64,000 nucleotides of DNA, taken from positions 95,001-159,000 of the forward strand of contig CM032127.1 in NCBI GenBank assembly GCA_018894105.1, read 5' to 3'. The position numbers and the translations under genes are program-made. Below are positions 48,901 through 64,000 of the stretch, piece by piece; the first letter of the stretch is position 1, and each line of letters begins with the position of its first letter. Source of the DNA: Jacaranda mimosifolia (lineage: Eukaryota; Streptophyta; Magnoliopsida; Lamiales; Bignoniaceae). The notes beneath the pieces were generated by a model. That model saw only the letters and a list, made by a program, of their open reading frames with translations, made no database searches and was not told the DNA's origin.

Positions 48901-51900
48901 TAATTGATTGTAGTTTTCTGTTTTATGGAAATTTATCAGATATTCGTCAATTATTCCCGAGATTATAGAGCAATATATTTATTCATTAGGTTGTGTTCTC
49001 ATTTGGTTTGTTCTCACAATAGTCCAGATGCTTTATTTTGTCATGTGATTTTGGTCCATTATATGGTTATGATTATTATCCTACGTTAGGAAATTCTAGG
49101 AGGAGGATGTGTGTTTGAACTTGGTTTCTTGGTTTGATATAGATCCTGGTCAAATTGCCTGTAGCTTTTCATTGATTTTTTAGTTTGATGTTTTCAATTA
49201 ATAGTCAACATGATGTTGTGCTGTTTTGATTCAGATTTTTGGTATTAAATCTTGAGTCACCATGTTAATGTATTATAGGTTGTTGAGAGGAAGTCTACTG
49301 GTGCTTCTACAGCTCAGGATTCAGTGACCCAGGCATGTTGCTGTCTTGGTTTAGTCAAATAATTTCTGAAATTATCTTGGTGTTTAATATGTTGTGTTGG
49401 CATGATTACTTTTATATGTTGTTAACAAGACTAGCTATGTTTGTCGAACTGCCAGTTCATGGTTCCCTTTTTATTTTTTGTGATTTTCCTCCAAGCATGA
49501 AAATTACTGGATGCAGCATAAAGGCTTGTTGTTCCCTTTCTTTTTATTTTACTTGTGGTGAGGTTTTGATTCTTCTGTTGTGCTCTTTTTTGGGACTACT
49601 AGCAATGGGATGTCTGCAGATCATTTGCGGTTGATTAATCTATCTGTTGTCTTGAAGCCAGCAATTTGCTTAAGTTGTATGTGCAAAACCTTGCATTCAG
49701 TTTTAGGTGTGCGGCAGCACTAGACAAATTTGTTCGCTGATGCATTCTCTCCCCTTTATTTTCTTCTTCCGTTTTGTTTCCTGGAAATTTAGTTTCTGGA
49801 TATCATTACTTCATTGCTGGGATGATGTGAAGTTTGTTGATACAACATAGTTCTAATAGTTATTTGCTTCTTACTTCCATTAATGCCACTGTAAAACTCC
49901 TGCGCCATCACCACAGTCCAGCATAACGCTTTTACAATATAGTTTAGTTTTTAACTAATTAGAAACAATTTAATGTAATTAGTAAGTAATGCAAGAAAAC
50001 ATCATTCTTTTGTCCCCATATTTTTTATGTTGACCTTCATGGTGAAGATGTAAAGGTGGTGGCATGTTGCTGGGCGATGGGCATGATAATTCCTTTTCTG
50101 CAATTTGAACTTCAATAATCTCGCCCCATTCTTTTTCTATTAGTCACCACGGGTGAATCTTTGCCAGCTATGCTCCAGTGTTCATTTTTAATAGGCCTGG
50201 GAAAAGTTGCTATCTTTGTCCTTAAAGTAATCTATAGGATCTCATTGTTGTCCAAGCAGGTGGCTAAGGATGGTAGAGAAGAGATTGATTTTCAAGGAGA
50301 AGATCCCACTGTGATTAGATCTCCAAAGTCAATTGTGAGTAATGGTGTTAATGAGACTGGGACTCAAGAAACTATGACTGATATAAATTCTTTGGAGAAG
50401 GCTGATTCTAACCATCAGCACGATTCCAAATCAATGTCCAAAACTGAATCTGATGATTGGGGTGCTCAAAGCCCAGTGAAATTGGAAGCTGAAGTCGAGC
50501 ATGAAGAAGATCAGCAGGTGCGATATAACTCTGAATTGCCCAGTGAAGATGTGCATAGTTGTCCAACTGAGGTTAAACCTGTTGAGGCAGCCTTATCTTC
50601 GGACAAAGTAAAAGACACTGCTATTCAGCCTTCACCATCAAGAGCACCTGAGAATGAGGCTGTAAATGTAGCGTCTCCAACTGGAAGTGGCGGCCTTCCT
50701 GATGAGAGCCTATCTAAAAAGGATAGTCTGCTAAAGAGGAAGGAAAACTTGGTTAGAGAAGAGATAGTATCTGTTGATGCTGCTTCTAAGAAGGCATCTA
50801 AAGAAGAATATACTTCAGAAGCAAAGAAGCAGCGCCGCTCAGGAAAAAAGAAAGCTGACGAGATAACTGACAAGAATAAAGCAGCTGAAGAAGGTGCAAT
50901 CAAGAATGATGATGGCAGTACAAGTGATTCAGAGGTGAGGTCACTAGACCAGACAGAAAAGCTGCAGGATGTTAGTAATAAGACCGAGGATGGATCCTCT
51001 TTGAGGAAGGAAGATGGCAAAAAGAGTGGACGTATGAAACCTACTTTTGAAAAAGATACTCCGAAGTCTTCTTCAAGAGAAGATCGTGAGAAAGTAATTC
51101 AGTTTTCCCCTAGAATTAGTTTCAGTTACTTTTCTTGGTCGCTATATTCTTCCAATTATCTTATGTTTCTCTTTGTGGTTTATTGTATAGGACACAGTGA
51201 CTTCACCAAGGTCACCTTTAAAATCAACAAAAGATGAAGGCATCCAGGAAGAAACCCCAAGAATGAGTACCAAGAGAAAGCGAACTCCAGGCACAGAGAA
51301 GGTATGTATTTTGAATTATTTGCTTGTACATTCAACTTTCATTTGCCACTGAAGTTTGGGATTTCTTACACCAGCATACCTGAAGTGTAATATCTAATTA
51401 CAAAAGAACAGGACACATAATTCTAACTCTTAATTTGTACTTGGTGATAGGAAGGTTTTTTGGGAATTTGTCTGACATTTTGAGCATTTGATTCTTGAAC
51501 CCTTCCATTCCAGGATGTTTTGAGATTGTTGGAAAAATCATGTGTAGAAAATAAGATTTACCAATGAATTATGTGGAACAATGATGTCTAAATATGATTA
51601 AAGCATATCCAGAAACCCGAAAATATTAATTTTATATGTAAGTTCTTATGTAGCACGAGAAGCTTCATTTTAAACTAATAATATAATGCATCTTCTCATG
51701 TGCAAGAATTTGTTTAAAATGAAATGGCCCCTTAGCCAATTGATGTTTTGTTTTGTTTTGTTTTTGTTTTTTTATTTTTTTATATTTTTGGGTTGGGTTG
51801 CCCCGGGGGGGGGGGGGGTTAAGGGAAGGAACAGAATGTTTGCGTCCTGAACACATAATATTGGTATGATTCAAATAATTCGGTTTAAATTATTGCTGTT

Positions 51901-53458
51901 TATTTCAGGCATCTGAGACTATAGAGTATGGTGAGAATTTGGTTGGTTCAAAAGTTAAAGTTTGGTGGCCAAAAGATCGGATGTAAGTGATTCTTTTGCA
52001 TGCCATATTGTATGAATGAATGATTAATAATGAAATGAGCTTATATTCTGCTTCTGTTTGGTCATTATTGCTAGGTTTTATGAGGGTGTAATTGCATATT
52101 TTGATCCTGTCAAGAAGAAGCACAAGGTCAGTGCAAAAGTTATACACTGCATTTTGTTAGTGCTATATGTGTTGCTTCTATAACTCCCTATTTGAGTTAA
52201 TGCTCCTATCTGAAATAGGTCTTGTATACTGATGGTGATAAAGAAGTACTAAATCTGAGAAGAGAGCGATGGGAATTTGTTGGAGATGATTCATCAGATG
52301 CGGTCAGTTGCTTTGCCAATTCTTATTGTGGCTGTCTTCTTCACTTCTCTGTAATGTGTTACTCACAATTTTTGTTTATAGGACCAAGATGTTGAACATT
52401 CAAGTTATGATGCTTCCTCTGACATGTAAGTTTCTATCCTCATTGTTTTACCTGCTCTTCTACGTCTTTTTCCCTCTTAAGCACGCCTCTTAATAAGAAG
52501 TAAATGTATTTATAGTTTTACTTCGAAGGCTTGCAATTACTGTAAAGGGCAGGGTCGCATAAGTGATCGTGTCAAATTATTAGCTTTTTATGGTGGCAAT
52601 GCTTGAAACTGGCTATGTTAAGGTATATCTGAGATATTGGGTGTAAGATTGAGATTTCTGAGTAAGACCAATTTAGGAGTACCTGTGGGATGCACTTTGT
52701 GATTAAGATGTGAGCTCTCTCTTGCTCATATGACAGGACACCTTGCTGGTTTGAAGAGAATAAAAGGAAAGAATAATCTATAGAGGCTTTGCTGATTTGT
52801 TATGCTGATACTATGTTTTCTTTTACCAGGCAAAGGAAGAAGAAAGGGAATACCAATTCTGAAACATCAAGCAAGCGTCGAAAGATGGAGGGTTCACCAA
52901 AAAGGTTTGTTATCTTGTGCTCGGTCTCCATATAAATCTTCTTTCAAAGACGAGGGTGTTTTAAGAATGACCAATAGTGGGTCTCATTCCTCCAGTAAAC
53001 TGAAAGATACTGCCACAAAAACTGGTGGCAAATCTAAGGATGATGGCAAAGCAGAGCTAGAATCCAAAGATATCAACTCTAAGTCCAGTAGAAAATCTAT
53101 AGATGATACCATCAAATCTAAGGATTATTCTCAGAAACTTGGGGGCAAATGTCAAGGTGATTCTGCTAAAGCATCTGGTAGATCCAAAGATGATGTTGCC
53201 AAAACTCCAAGCCACTCAAAACAAGACAGCCAAAGGACTGCCAAGCCTAAAGGTAAAACGCCACAAAGTGGCAAAACCCCCAGTGCCAGTGGTACCAGGG
53301 GGACAAAATCAAGTTCATCAAAGGTGAAAGAAACTGAGCGGGTGAAGGAAAAAATGGCGGACTTGGCCAAATCATCTGAATCAGCCAAGGGGAAATCCAT
53401 AGATACTGCAAAGTCACGAGAAAGTGAGTCTAAAAGTGGAAAGAAGCGAAGAAGATGA
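45903..53458 (+). CDS. PDS5C: PDS5-type sister-chromatid cohesion cofactor with Tudor-like domain, 14 exons
   Basis: Exons: 45903-46007, 47193-47396, 47471-47652, 48490-48616, 48693-48881, 49279-49332, 50260-51093, 51191-51301, 51909-51982, 52075-52126, 52219-52302, 52382-52425, 52830-52904, 52996-53458; 865 residues. Residues 1 to about 240 are HEAT-like helices typical of plant PDS5 ('LLSKVEQSPAKSMQTAL', 'DVKVGVASCISEITRITAP'). An acidic/Lys-rich linker follows. A Tudor-like domain lies at about 608-665 ('VGSKVKVWWPKDRMFYEG', 'VLYTDGDKEVLNL', 'WEFV'). The tail is Ser/Lys-rich with 'SKDD' reiterations and ends GKKRRR, a likely nuclear signal. PDS5 proteins bind cohesin and regulate its stability; plant C/D-type members carry the Tudor domain. 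The exon 6 donor is ambiguous (GC at 49333 or GT at 49324). The last join needs a 91-nt intron. Most similar to Arabidopsis PDS5C. Confidence 0.93.
49333..50259 (+). other. PDS5 intron 6
   Basis: This is a 927-nt intron before the large acidic exon. The 49335-49634 ORF is not conserved-looking. Intron 1 (46008-47192, with a 'tacatacatacata' microsatellite at 46040-46110), intron 3 (47653-48489), intron 8 (51302-51908, with a run of 14 G near 51805) and intron 12 (52426-52829) also hold nothing codable. Confidence 0.6.
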
Positions 53459-54288
53459 GTTATAAAGTTGTCCGTTTCTCTGCTTTATCCTGTCTTCTGT
53501 TGGCTTCAGACGTTTCTTACAGTTTCTCTAGGGTCGTATGTTAAATTAAATTAAACTCTGGGGTTGGATGTTATATTAGGTATTGATATTATTATAACTG
53601 TGTCGTAACTTAAAAATTTTCATATTAGTCGGTGGTGGTTATGTTGAGGTAGGTTTCAGTTGGTCTTTTGTTTTATGGTTAGATGGAGATTTGGCGCTAG
53701 TAATGTACTCTGTTCCATATTACTGCTGTGACTCCAGTACTGAAAACAAAAGTGCAGCACTGTCAGCCTTCTTACAGGTCGTTCTACCATCGTAAAATTC
53801 TTCTTCGGGTGGTTGTTCATTCATGACAAAACATAAATAATGCAGCGCATTGTCGTTCTATCATAATAGCATAATATTTCACTGATTACCACGAAACACC
53901 TAGAACCATCTCTAAATATTTCGTTTTATGTCCATTCGAATGGATGTGGCTCAAAATTTTGTAGGAATAACAATTAGACAAAATTTTGTTGTAGTGTTCT
54001 TGGAACAATAATTAGATTGAAAGTGGTTTAGCACAAGTTCATGGAATCACAATAGACAACCGACAATGTATTACAATAGCGCTACCAACTATTGCCTAGT
54101 CAAAAATCGTCTTGGAGGAATAATACTGTGAATCAAAGACAGCCTTGCACAATTTCGAGCAACACAACAACAGGCAAATTGGCAATGTATTATCATAACA
54201 TTATCAATTATTTCTTGAATGCAAATTGGGATGTCTGACTAAAACTTCCCAGGGTTAAATTGTACTCTAATATATAAAACGATCTTTT
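53459..54288. terminator. Convergent 3' region between PDS5 (+) and ASP5 (-)
   Basis: Both genes end into this 830-bp AT-rich spacer, so both polyadenylation regions must lie here. No discrete terminator motif or gene is visible. Confidence 0.45.
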
Positions 54289-58612
<4,324 letters not shown>

Positions 58613-58855
58613 CTGGAGATGTATAAGAAATGAAAACGATAACAATTGATCAAATTCTGAATCAGTTGCCACTTGGTCTTGCTAAACGGGAGAATATGAG
58701 TATCGACTATCGATCACGTATAAATAAATATAATTCAGATAGCATATGTAAGCAAATGGAGTGGGTTGATCAAAATTATCAGCAGGGAAATAAACAAGGA
58801 TTAGGATGTGTAGACAGAAAAGAAGAGATGGAAAGATAAATACATTTTCTTATAC
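58613..58855 (-). other. Predicted 5'-UTR intron of ASP5
   Basis: On the minus strand the start codon is immediately preceded by a strong acceptor, 'ttatacatctccag' then ATG. Upstream, 'aacag' then 'gtataag' (boundary at 58856/58855) is a good donor. A 243-nt leader intron is predicted. The 58630-58839 ORF on the other strand is then spurious. Confidence 0.6.
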
Positions 58856-59798
58856 CTGTTTTGTTTTGTTTTGTTATGGATTATAGTACACAGCGCCGCA
58901 GCGGAGATGAGCTAAGGAGAGGAAAAGAAAAAGAGAAATCGGAGGCAGCGATAGCGATAGAAACGAGGGGCAGACTGCGGAGCAGATTGGCCTTTTATGA
59001 ATGTGAATGAATCAGAAGGTTCAGGCGTCTGTTCTCTTTTGATTTGTCATTTGACACTTGGAGTGTGTTAGTGTCTCGTATCGGTGAAATAAATAAATTA
59101 TGTTCTATATATATATATATATGATCTCGGACAATTTTATTTTTTGAGCTAGTTTTTGAAGTTGAGTTATGTCTAATATTCATTCTTTAATATGATATCA
59201 AAGCCACCTATTTTCGATATTGAGCAATCTGGTATTATTAGACTACCCATTTCACATCATTCCATGCTCCAAATGTTCATTCCACACTCAAGATAAAAAA
59301 TAAATTATGATTTCTATATATGATTTTGGGTAATCCTCATCTCTTAAACTAGCTTTTGGGGTTGAATTAAACCCAAGGTCCATTCTTTAACATGCTACCC
59401 CTACTTGCCTACTTATATATGATTGAATTATGATATGAGATTATAATAAAGTTTAATGGTAATTGCAGTTTTATCCCCATATTTTTTAACATTGAACACA
59501 AAAGTCCTCCTTAATAAAACAAAAAGTCAAAACCTCCTCTCTACTCTTTAAGTGTTGTGTTGTCGTAAAAATAAATAGACTATTATATCACTATAGTGAT
59601 AGTGCCAATATATACTAATAAAATGTGAAAACGCTCTTCTTAGTTGTTATTAAACTAAACGCCCCCTCCGGCCCTCCAACCTTCTCCCCTCTCCCAAAAG
59701 GTAAAACCCTTCTGAGTTCTGCCTCTGCTGCTGTGTGAGAAGTGAGATTGAGAGTGTCAACTTTGGTCTTTGCCTACAGCAGGGAAACAGGTAATACA
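58856..59798. promoter_or_regulatory. Divergent promoter region, ASP5 (-) and MAM33-like (+)
   Basis: About 0.9 kb separates the ASP5 leader from the MAM33-like start codon, so both promoters must lie here. A TA run at 59107-59122 may serve as a TATA element but also belongs to the TRIM-like insertion. No specific operator is claimed. Confidence 0.45.
59095..59393 (+). mobile_element. TRIM (miniature LTR retrotransposon)
   Basis: There are two diverged terminal repeats, about 59095-59192 and 59302-59393. They share 'aaattatg', 'tttctatatatga', 'actagctttt', 'gttga' and 'ccattctttaa.atg'. Directly after the first is 'tgatatcaaagcc', a decayed primer-binding site for initiator tRNA-Met (consensus TGGTATCAGAGC). 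The interior is about 110 bp. The arrangement and size fit TRIM elements. It sits between two divergent promoters. Confidence 0.7.
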
Positions 59799-62074
59799 AT
59801 GAGTGGAGGAGCTCTTATCAATGGCTGCCGAAGATCACTGCTTTCCCCCTTCTTCGTCATCAAATCCATTTCTTCTTCCATTCGTGGTGCCCACAACACC
59901 TCCAAGCCCTGTGCTCTCAGAAACCCTTCTTCTTCTTCACCTTTTGAATCCAACATCCTGAGGATCCTCCGCAATGAGATTCAATACCACTATGATTACG
60001 CTCCTCCTCACCGGGTAAGCTTTCCCTTCCCTCTCCCTCCTGCTACTACCACACCATCTTTTTGCTCATTCAATCCCACCTTTACAATCCTTCAGCTTTT
60101 CTTGGTTATTGCTCTTGAAAACTTTTCACTTTATTCGCCTAAACCTCTTTTTCCTTTAACCGCAGCTTAAGTTTTGTCGATTGAATCTCTCATCTTTCAG
60201 CATTAACTATCTGTTCCGTTTCAACTTTGGTTAACGTCGTCAAACAGAAGCTTGAGTTTCCCTCCTATATTGTATGGGAAGTAGCGAATAGATGAAAAGC
60301 CCTAGTTCAGCAAAGAACTTGTCGAGGTGTACGTAACAACTTTTTCAAGAGTTGAAAGAAAACGAGTAGTTGAGCATCATTGTCTTGACTTGGATTTGAA
60401 AGAAGAAATAAACGGTGTTATCATTGTGGGAGGGGGTTGTCTATAGAGGCAAAGAGAGGTGATAAATGTTTGGATGCGAAATTAAGGATTGGAGATATTT
60501 AACCCAATGCTTGCTTTAACTTCAAACACAAAACTTCAATGGCAAAAAAGCATGCCAGGACAGTAAATTCATCAAGATTCCTCAAGGTTTGATCATTCAT
60601 ACCAGGGCTTGTGAAGGATTAGCTTGTTTTATTCAAAATGCTTAATGCCCCCACACAATATGATTTTACATCAACTGATCAAAGATATATTTGTTGCCCT
60701 GTAAGGGCGTATTTACCCATCTTATTATTGTCTGCACATAGTTTAATCAATTGTGCACATATGAACAAATCTCTATCAGAATATGTTTGAATTATCTATG
60801 TCTGTGATGCTGTCAATATGATCTAATTATAAACTAAAAGAAAGGGCTTTTTCTATTTTCTGGAAGAAAAAGAGAAATTAGAAAACTTTAGCTTAATTTT
60901 TATTTTTTATTTCTTTAATTTTCCCTTTCTTTTACTCTATTGATGGATTACTTGTGAGTCAACTGAAATAGGTGATGTTCTCACAATTCTTAGGCAATCT
61001 CAGTTTTAAATGGTTTGGATCCTTCCTTATTTGCCTTTGGATTTTTACACGTGTTGTAATTTGGTTATTTCCTTTCTGTGCTTTTATAGCCCATTACAGA
61101 GTTTGATAGATTTACGGTGGAAGATCGACCTGGTGAGCAGTGGATTACATTGAGGGGTAAATCAGCTGAGGATGAGAACATTAAAATTGAAGTGACAATG
61201 TTTGATGGTTCCATCATTTCTCCAAAATCTGGTGAGGAAGGGACTGAAGAAAAAGTGCGGCTTCACATTAGCATGCTAGTTGATATATGGAAAGGAGAAG
61301 GAAATGATTTAATGGAGTTTGTCTGCTCAGCCTGGCCCGACTCTTTGGAAATTCAGAAAGTTTACATATTCAGACATGGTGCATCTCCAGCTCAACCTTA
61401 CATGGGTCCTGATATTAAGTATGGCATGTGCTCTTTCCGTCACTGCATCATTTTCTTATATATTTGGACTTGGCAGTCCTTAGTCTCTCCTTTCAATTAC
61501 TTTCTTGGATGTTCTGCTGTCTTCTTAGCGTGCAACATGTTGCGTGCTCAGGGTTATGTATGGGTTTTATGTAGACTTATAATATAACCAGCTGCAGCTA
61601 TACATGGCTCTTAGAAAAAAGAACTTATATAACAGAATTTTCGCTTGGTTGATAGGCAGTGCTGTGAAATTTGATCTTTCTCTTTATGTCGAGTCATATT
61701 CGCAACGTATGTTATGAGGATAAAATATAAAAATATGAATATATGCATAAAAAGGTCTGATGCTGTTCCAGGTGTGTGTAGAACTGTCCCAAATATGTAG
61801 TAGTGACCACAATGGAGTTATGTTTCATGTAAATTATAGGTAGAATATGTACTCATTCCTTGATTTGGGCTTCAATTGAGGCCTGCAATTGCTCATTGGT
61901 TCACCTGTTACTTGCAGGAATTTGAACACTAAGCTCCAGACTGGATTTTACAAGTTCCTGAAGACAAGGGGGGTAGATGATGGCCTTTCAAAATTTTTGC
62001 ATGAATATATGATGAACAAAGATAGGGTTGAGCTTATACACTGGTTGGAGAAGGTCCAATATTATTTTGAATAA
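59799..62074 (+). CDS. MAM33/p32-type mitochondrial matrix glycoprotein family, three exons
   Basis: Exons 59799-60014, 61090-61418 and 61918-62074 join in frame to 233 residues, close to the usual 230-250 for plant members. The start is the first ATG; the in-frame codon at 59742 is GTG. The first 45 residues are Arg/Ser-rich and non-acidic ('INGCRRSLLSPFF', 'SSSIRGAHNTSK'), a likely mitochondrial presequence. The MAM33 domain covers about residues 58-230: 'ILRNEIQYHYDYAPP', 'EQWITLRGK', 'LMEFVCSAWPDSLEIQ', 'LHEYMMNKDRVELIHWLEK'. The family forms acidic doughnut-shaped trimers in the matrix, with roles tied to ribosome and respiratory-complex biogenesis; the role here is inferred from the family. 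The 1075-nt first intron has no coding content. Confidence 0.92.
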
Positions 62075-63423
62075 TAGGTGTCTCTTGTGCATGCAGTTGT
62101 TGGTACAAATCTGATCTGAGCCCTTCTATGTTTCTGTCATGTGGAAAATTTTGCAGATGCAAGTGGTTCCTTTTAGGCTTTGGAATCTGTTCATTGGTGA
62201 AATAGATGAAATCTGTTTTTGTTTGTGCTGTGTGTGATGTCCAAGAGTTTGTGGAACATATCCAAACACTTTGGAAGTTTAAAATACACCAGCCTATAGT
62301 AGTAAATAATGATTTGTTCTTTTTCTGCTCAGGGGCATTGAGCATTTTGAAATTGGAATATATGGGGAATGAATAATTTGTTTATGTAAACTTAAGATCT
62401 TTTGCTGCATCATGTTCCTGAATTATGCCTTGTGCAGATTCTTCTTTTTGCCTACTTTAAATGACCAGGAGATTGTTGCTTATTTTCATTACCTATTTTC
62501 TCTTTGTTTGATCTTCTGGTTTGAATTGAAGTCAATGGACCTGGCGCACAATTCTGTAGGATAATAGTTTTACAATTGGATCAAGCATACGCATTACAGT
62601 TATTGCCATTCCTAACAATTAATGCTTATTAACTATAACGTCGTGATTATTAGTTCGGCCTCATTCCTGAAATAGTAAAGAGTTATCAATTGATTTCCTC
62701 CCTTTGTATTAACAAAAACATCCTTTTATATTAACAAAGAAATTCTTTCCAGATTTACCATATTTCCTTTTTGGTTCAAAGGAATTCTTGGTAACATTTG
62801 AAATTTAGAGAGTTTTTTTTCCTCATCTCCTCAAATATATAATAACTTAACAATCATTTTTGTATTTGTTAGAAAAATTAAAAAATTTATATGAGAACAA
62901 CAGCTTCTTCAAAGAAGAAAAATGAAGGTTGTGGGGGTGGGGGTTGGCAATAGTGGACAACAAAGGAGGAAAAGGGAGAGATTCGAGGATAGACAAAGAT
63001 GAGAGAATGCACGAGTACGGGAGGAAGGATGTGATACGAAGACAAACAGAACAGTAGTAACTCAAGCGATATGACAGACCACGATTCCATCATCATATCA
63101 ACTAAGTCAATCTGATTCATTATTATAGACCAATGACCAGGGTTTTCAAATCAATGGCATGCTTAGCCCAATGACCAGGGTCTAAGGGGGTAATGCTATA
63201 CGTCAATGAACTGCAACTTTCTAAATTTCAACAAGACCTATGAGAAACAAATATCATGTAGAATCTTTAACCAATGTGGTATACAATTTCATCTCACATG
63301 CCATCATAAATGTAAAGAAACAAAAATCCAGTGACAAGCCGATAAAGTATGTACAGAAAATATACCCAGCTTTAGATCATCTCACACCTCACACGGCTCC
63401 ACCAAGATACTGGGAAAAACTAT
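62075..63423. terminator. Convergent 3' region between MAM33-like (+) and GOS12-like (-)
   Basis: This 1.35-kb AT-rich spacer must hold both polyadenylation regions. The minus-strand ORFs at 62034-62345 and 62847-63120 show no recognisable domain. Nothing else is seen. Confidence 0.45.
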
Positions 63424-64000
63424 CTACTTCGTCCACCAGTAAATTAGAATTAGAAACATGCAGACAGATGCAACTAAGGAGAGTATGATGGTGTCCATGG
63501 ACTTTTTCTTCTTTATTGCTGAGAGAATATTATTCACCTGCAAAATTTCAAGTCACGTACCAGTGAAATTAACAGGTGAACAAAGAAGAACTTTATCATC
63601 AACTTAGTCCAGCATATCTGATATCTATAGATAATTTCAAGTATACATTTGTGATTCTTTTTAGTTCTGTTGTTTAAACTATTACATTTGATTAATTTCC
63701 TTACCGTGGGAAGGCGGCTGCTGACATTAGTAAGTTTTGAATTGATACCCCCAAATGTGGACCGTTGGAACACGAGGGACTTCAATGTCTCTTGTGCTTG
63801 TGATATCACAGAGTCCATCTACAGGAATACAAACAGTTAACTTGAGTAAAAATAAACATACAGAACCAGATGGAAAATACAAACTCATCAACCTTGACAT
63901 AAGCTATTACTCCGTAATTAACTTCTTCAAAAATTTGTACAGAATACTCAAATGCACAGATAATTCGGATCAAGAGCATTCCAAAACCTTCACTTACCAC
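63424..64000 (-). CDS. GOS12: Golgi SNARE GOS12-like, 3' end only
   Basis: The last two coding exons are visible on the minus strand: 63818-63705 (38 codons, 'MDSVISQAQETLKSLVFQRS', 'FGGINSKLTNVSSRLPT') and 63537-63424 (37 codons plus stop, 'VNNILSAIKKKKSMDTIIL', ending in hydrophobic 'SVCMFLILIYWWTK'). A GTAAGT donor at 63997 marks the end of an upstream exon; the rest lies beyond the window. The C-terminal SNARE helix and tail anchor match Arabidopsis GOS12 rather than GOS11, which has 'SQRSLFGDVQ'. This is a Qb-SNARE of ER-Golgi and intra-Golgi transport. The Met opening the first listed exon is internal, not the start. Confidence 0.9.

Noticed and set aside
50625..51020. 131-codon minus-strand ORF, Ser/Leu-rich
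   Set aside because: It is antisense to the Lys/Glu-rich PDS5 exon 7, whose frame is conserved in type.
58630..58839. 69-codon plus-strand ORF beside ASP5
   Set aside because: It overlaps the predicted ASP5 leader intron on the other strand and has no domain.
59742..59798. N-terminal extension of the MAM33-like protein
   Set aside because: The codon at 59742 is GTG; the first ATG is 59799.

Overview
This is a stretch of nuclear genome from a flowering plant, most likely a eudicot. The protein-coding genes are split by GT-AG introns, intergenic DNA is very AT-rich, and several gene products are plant-specific in form (a plastid-type aspartate aminotransferase, a plant GOS12 SNARE, a ClpB with a mitochondrial presequence). 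I cannot name the species from sequence alone. No bacterial-type operon, CRISPR array, rRNA or tRNA gene was seen.

Layout. 1-12.6 kb is a transposon and satellite zone: the 3' part of a long terminal repeat (LTR), a CACTA-type DNA transposon carrying a nested solo-LTR-like insertion, two abutting tandem arrays, and a SINE-like element. 12.6-21.2 kb holds a ten-exon gene for mitochondrial ClpB/Hsp100 (+). 21.2-33.2 kb is again repeats: a 3.2-kb solo LTR with a perfect target-site duplication (TSD), then a 6.1-kb terminal-inverted-repeat (TIR) element that itself carries a hAT-like MITE and another long LTR-like insertion. 33.2-38.5 kb is an aminoacylase-1-like gene (-) with an apparent one-base frameshift in exon 3. 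41.2-43.1 kb is an armadillo-repeat gene (+). 45.9-53.5 kb is a 14-exon PDS5-type cohesin cofactor gene (+). 54.3-58.6 kb is an 11-exon aspartate aminotransferase gene (-). 59.8-62.1 kb is a MAM33/p32 mitochondrial matrix protein gene (+). 63.4-64 kb is the 3' end of a GOS12-like Golgi SNARE gene (-).

The genes are ordinary housekeeping genes and do not form one pathway. Their order does carry information. From memory, the Arabidopsis relatives of the ARM, PDS5C, MAM33 and ASP5 genes lie close together on chromosome 4 (At4g31880-At4g31990). The paralogous ARM gene At2g25130 lies next to CLPB4 (At2g25140). The window therefore looks like an ancestral block, with the aminoacylase as an apparent intruder between ClpB and ARM. 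A promoter-like fragment upstream of ARM is present on both sides of the aminoacylase gene, which supports an insertion/duplication history.

I did not find a convincing undescribed molecular system. The strongest observations are structural: transposon boundaries with matching TSDs and reconstructable empty sites, the duplicated ARM promoter flanking ACY1, the ACY1 frameshift, a large AAT/ATT palindrome inside a direct duplication, and two adjoining satellite arrays.
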